A stretch of DNA of 64,000 nt from positions 1 to 64,000 of the forward strand of contig NZ_MEIK01000028.1 of NCBI RefSeq assembly GCF_002777855.1, given 5' to 3'. The translations under genes and the position numbers were made by a program. Positions 62,090 to 64,000 of this stretch are shown here, piece after piece; the stretch's first letter is position 1, and each line of letters opens with the position of its first letter. Under the pieces are notes generated by a model, which made no database searches, was not told the DNA's origin, and saw only the letters and a program-made list of their open reading frames with translations. The stretch is from Snodgrassella alvi. Its GTDB lineage: Bacteria; Pseudomonadota; Gammaproteobacteria; Burkholderiales; Neisseriaceae.

Positions 62090-63030
62090 CAGCGTAACCC
62101 CCGCAAAATCAGCAACAGAAACACAATGCCACCCACCGCTCCAGCTGTTAGCCCAATCGGTACTTCGAACGGATAAATCAGCAGACGGCCGCAGATATCA
62201 CACAACAGCAGCAAGCAGGCACCACCAAGCGCCACCAGTGGCAGGGTTTTAACCAAATGTTCGCCATATTTCAGCGCTACCAAGTTTGGAATCACCAGCC
62301 CAATAAATGGAATCGACCCCACCGTAATCACCGTGGCAGCCACCGTTATCGACACCAGCAGCAGCCCCAGCGCCACCGTGCGCCGGTAGCCCACACCCAG
62401 ACTAGTGGCCATTTCCGCCCCCATGCCCACCACTGTAAACCGCTGAGCAAACACAAAGCTGAACACAAGCACCGGAATCAGCACATACAGCAGCTCATAA
62501 TGCCCCTGTACCACACGGGCAAAATCACCCAGTAGCCAACCTTGCACATTTTGGAGAAGATTATATTTATAAGCATAGAATTCAGCTGCGGCACTGAGCA
62601 CACAGCCATACATCAGCCCGATAACCGGAATCAGCACAACTTGTTGAAAACGGATTCTGGCAACAATCAAAATATAAATCGCACCGGCTACAAAGCAGAA
62701 CAGCAGTGCAGTCAGCATTTTGCTGAACACACCGGCTGAAGGCAGCAGCACCAGCGATACCAGAATGCCCAGCTTAGCCGCATCCAGCCCGCCAGCTGTT
62801 TCCGGCTCCACAAATTTATTGCGGACAATCTGTTGCAAAATCACCCCGCTAACAGACAGCCCCATACCCGTCAGAATAATGGCTATCAGGCGTGGCAAAC
62901 GGCTAACGCGTAGCGTCAGCCAGTCACCCTCGGCACCGGCCAGTAAGCCCGACCATGACACCGGATCTGAGCCTACCAGCAAAGACACAATGCACAAACT
63001 GATAAACACAGCCGTCAGCGCCCGATACAT
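62089..63030 (-). CDS. Iron-siderophore ABC transporter permease (FecCD family), first
   Basis: A 313-residue permease, compact for the family. Conserved segments are LRLPRLIAII-like RVSRLPRLIAIILTGMGLSV, EMATSLGVGYRRTVALGLLL (the ATPase contact loop) and GSIPFIGLVIPNLVALKYGE. It is the first gene of the minus-strand uptake operon of permeases, ATPase and binding protein. A Fur-box-like site lies about 216 bases upstream in the divergent region shared with the next NRPS-type gene. It is BauD/FatD-like in context. Confidence 0.93.
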   Translation of the reverse strand: MYRALTAVFISLCIVSLLVGSDPVSWSGLLAGAEGDWLTLRVSRLPRLIAIILTGMGLSVSGVILQQIVRNKFVEPETAGGLDAAKLGILVSLVLLPSAGVFSKMLTALLFCFVAGAIYILIVARIRFQQVVLIPVIGLMYGCVLSAAAEFYAYKYNLLQNVQGWLLGDFARVVQGHYELLYVLIPVLVFSFVFAQRFTVVGMGAEMATSLGVGYRRTVALGLLLVSITVAATVITVGSIPFIGLVIPNLVALKYGEHLVKTLPLVALGGACLLLLCDICGRLLIYPFEVPIGLTAGAVGGIVFLLLILRGLR

Positions 63031-63456
63031 CAGCCTAAAGCCTTATCAGCGTGACAACAGCACCTTGCTATCGACATTGAATTGAAAATAAGAAAAACCG
63101 CAAGCCCGCAGGATAAATTCTGCGCCTGCTCTGGCTGAAACCGCCCGCGCATTGATTCTCCTCAAGAAGGTGTATTGAATTCTTATCTCATGAGCACATG
63201 ATTCAAAACATATGCCAAAAATAGATAACACCGATTATTATTGATGGAAATGAGAATCAATTGTATTATATTGCTAAATTATATGTAAAGTATTATTAAT
63301 ACAATAAAAACAATCTAGCTTCAAAAGCAGAATAACACCGACACAAGCCCCTCAAATAGTTAATAAAAGTTAATTTATTGGCGTTTTATACCAATAAACG
63401 GCCATCAATTAACATTTACTCACTTAGCATAGTCAGGACAAGAGAGGTTAAACAGC
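63031..63456. other. Divergent promoter region of the uptake operon and the second NRPS-type gene
   Basis: 426 AT-rich bases. The best element is a Fur-box-like 19-mer at 63246-63264. A 61-codon minus-strand frame at 63046-63231 lacks a ribosome binding site and was not called. Other bases hold no recognisable signal. Confidence 0.4.
63246..63264. promoter_or_regulatory. Possible Fur box between permease and NRPS-type genes
   Basis: GGAAATGAGAATCAATTGT matches the Fur consensus at 12 of 19 positions by eye, strongest in AATGAGAATCA. It lies between two divergent iron-uptake genes. Confidence 0.5.
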
Positions 63457-64000
63457 ATGCTCGACACCCAAACAGCACCATCACCCGCAACCGAACATGA
63501 AGAATATATCTGGATGCAGCAATTGCAGGAACCGGAGCAGATAAAATATCAGCTCACAGCATGGCAGATGCATCCTGCTGCGGATACTGCCATCCTGCAA
63601 CAAAGCATTCAAAATCTGCTCAGCAACCATCCCGATTTAAATACCCGTTACGAATTCACCGATGATGGCGATTTATACAAATATCCAGACACAGACTGGA
63701 CAGCCTGCATACATCATGAGCAGACAGACTCAGACAGCGTTGCCGGCTTATTAACCACTCTGGCGCAGCTTCAATGGCAACCAGAAAGCATGCCACCATT
63801 TTTGGCCGATATCATCAGCACCAGCACCGGCGTTATACTAGCCTTTCGCCTTCATCCAGTACTCTCACAATCATTCACAACCGAAGAACTATGTGAAGAA
63901 ATAATGGCTGACTACACCAAGTTGAGTCATTCTACCCGCCCGCCCGAGCTGATTCCCATTAATCTAGACGGCCTCAACACCATGGCTCAGGCACACGCTA
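63457..64000 (+). CDS. Condensation-superfamily NRPS-type protein, N-terminal part
   Basis: 181 codons are open from the ATG at 63457 (AGAGAGG upstream) to the window edge. The N-terminal half of a condensation-type domain can be seen: EEYIWMQQLQEP, then LQQSIQNLLSNHPDLNTRYE, the usual helix and strand that read as RHPALRTRF in other C domains, and YKYPDTDW. Where active condensation domains have HHxxxDG, this protein reads FRLHPVLSQSFT, so the catalytic histidine pair is not evident. It may be a divergent amide-forming domain or a structural one. Anguibactin and acinetobactin systems have separate C-containing proteins (AngM, BasB) in this role. The remainder lies outside the window. Confidence 0.7.
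   Translation, partial: MLDTQTAPSPATEHEEYIWMQQLQEPEQIKYQLTAWQMHPAADTAILQQSIQNLLSNHPDLNTRYEFTDDGDLYKYPDTDWTACIHHEQTDSDSVAGLLTTLAQLQWQPESMPPFLADIISTSTGVILAFRLHPVLSQSFTTEELCEEIMADYTKLSHSTRPPELIPINLDGLNTMAQAHA

Noticed and set aside
63046-63231. A 61-codon minus-strand frame before the permease gene
   Set aside because: No ribosome site; ends inside the leader of the permease operon; translation looks random.

Overview
The window reads as a chromosomal segment of a Neisseriaceae-type betaproteobacterium. The best markers are an earP-efp pair in which EF-P carries an arginine at residue 32, a DUF3079 protein, a trimeric autotransporter with an ESPR-type long signal peptide, and one copy of a Simonsiella-type DNA uptake word inside the terminator behind efp. 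Moderate GC with AT-rich intergenic DNA and the heavy adhesin and iron load would suit a host-associated genus such as Snodgrassella; that genus is a guess from recall, not shown by the sequence. No tRNA, rRNA, CRISPR array or insertion sequence was recognised.

Layout. 1-1.9 kb: 5' part of a GC-rich PAAR/RHS effector gene leaving the left edge. 2-3.5 kb: MerR regulator, GNAT acetyltransferase, bacterioferritin-associated ferredoxin. 3.6-11.8 kb: housekeeping genes (gyrA, earP, efp, a MATE exporter, murB, a TetR-type regulator). 11.9-15.7 kb: NAPE-PLD-like metallo-hydrolase, a repeat-containing lipoprotein and an NHL-type propeller protein. 16-22.6 kb: pta, a DUF3079 gene, then thiamine thiazole genes thiO-thiS and thiG with a YagU-like membrane gene between. 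22.6-28.5 kb: amino acid permease, MFS transporter, pepN.

28.5-32.6 kb: a five-gene iron uptake operon on the minus strand (p19, stand-alone cupredoxin, efeU, efeO, efeB) behind an iron-box-like palindrome. 33-34.9 kb: a small unknown gene and about 1.3 kb without conventional genes. That stretch holds two perfect 8-5-8 palindromes, hairpins, opposing terminators, and a short minus-strand reading frame broken by one base. 34.9-43.1 kb: an 8.2 kb trimeric autotransporter gene with about 22 tandem modules.

43.9-64 kb: a siderophore island. Minus-strand genes make and activate 2,3-dihydroxybenzoate (entA, entC, entD, entB, entE) and include two half-size ABC transporters. Divergent plus-strand genes encode a tandem-cyclization-domain NRPS protein and an amine N-hydroxylase. 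Minus-strand genes then give the TonB receptor, binding lipoprotein, ATPase and two permeases. A second condensation-type gene runs off the right edge. Fur-box-like sites lie at the divergent and internal promoters. The gene set most resembles the acinetobactin/anguibactin type: a catechol, a heterocycle and an N-hydroxylated amine joined by discrete NRPS proteins. The product is not determined by what is visible, since the adenylation domain for the middle residue and any amine-forming decarboxylase would lie outside the window.
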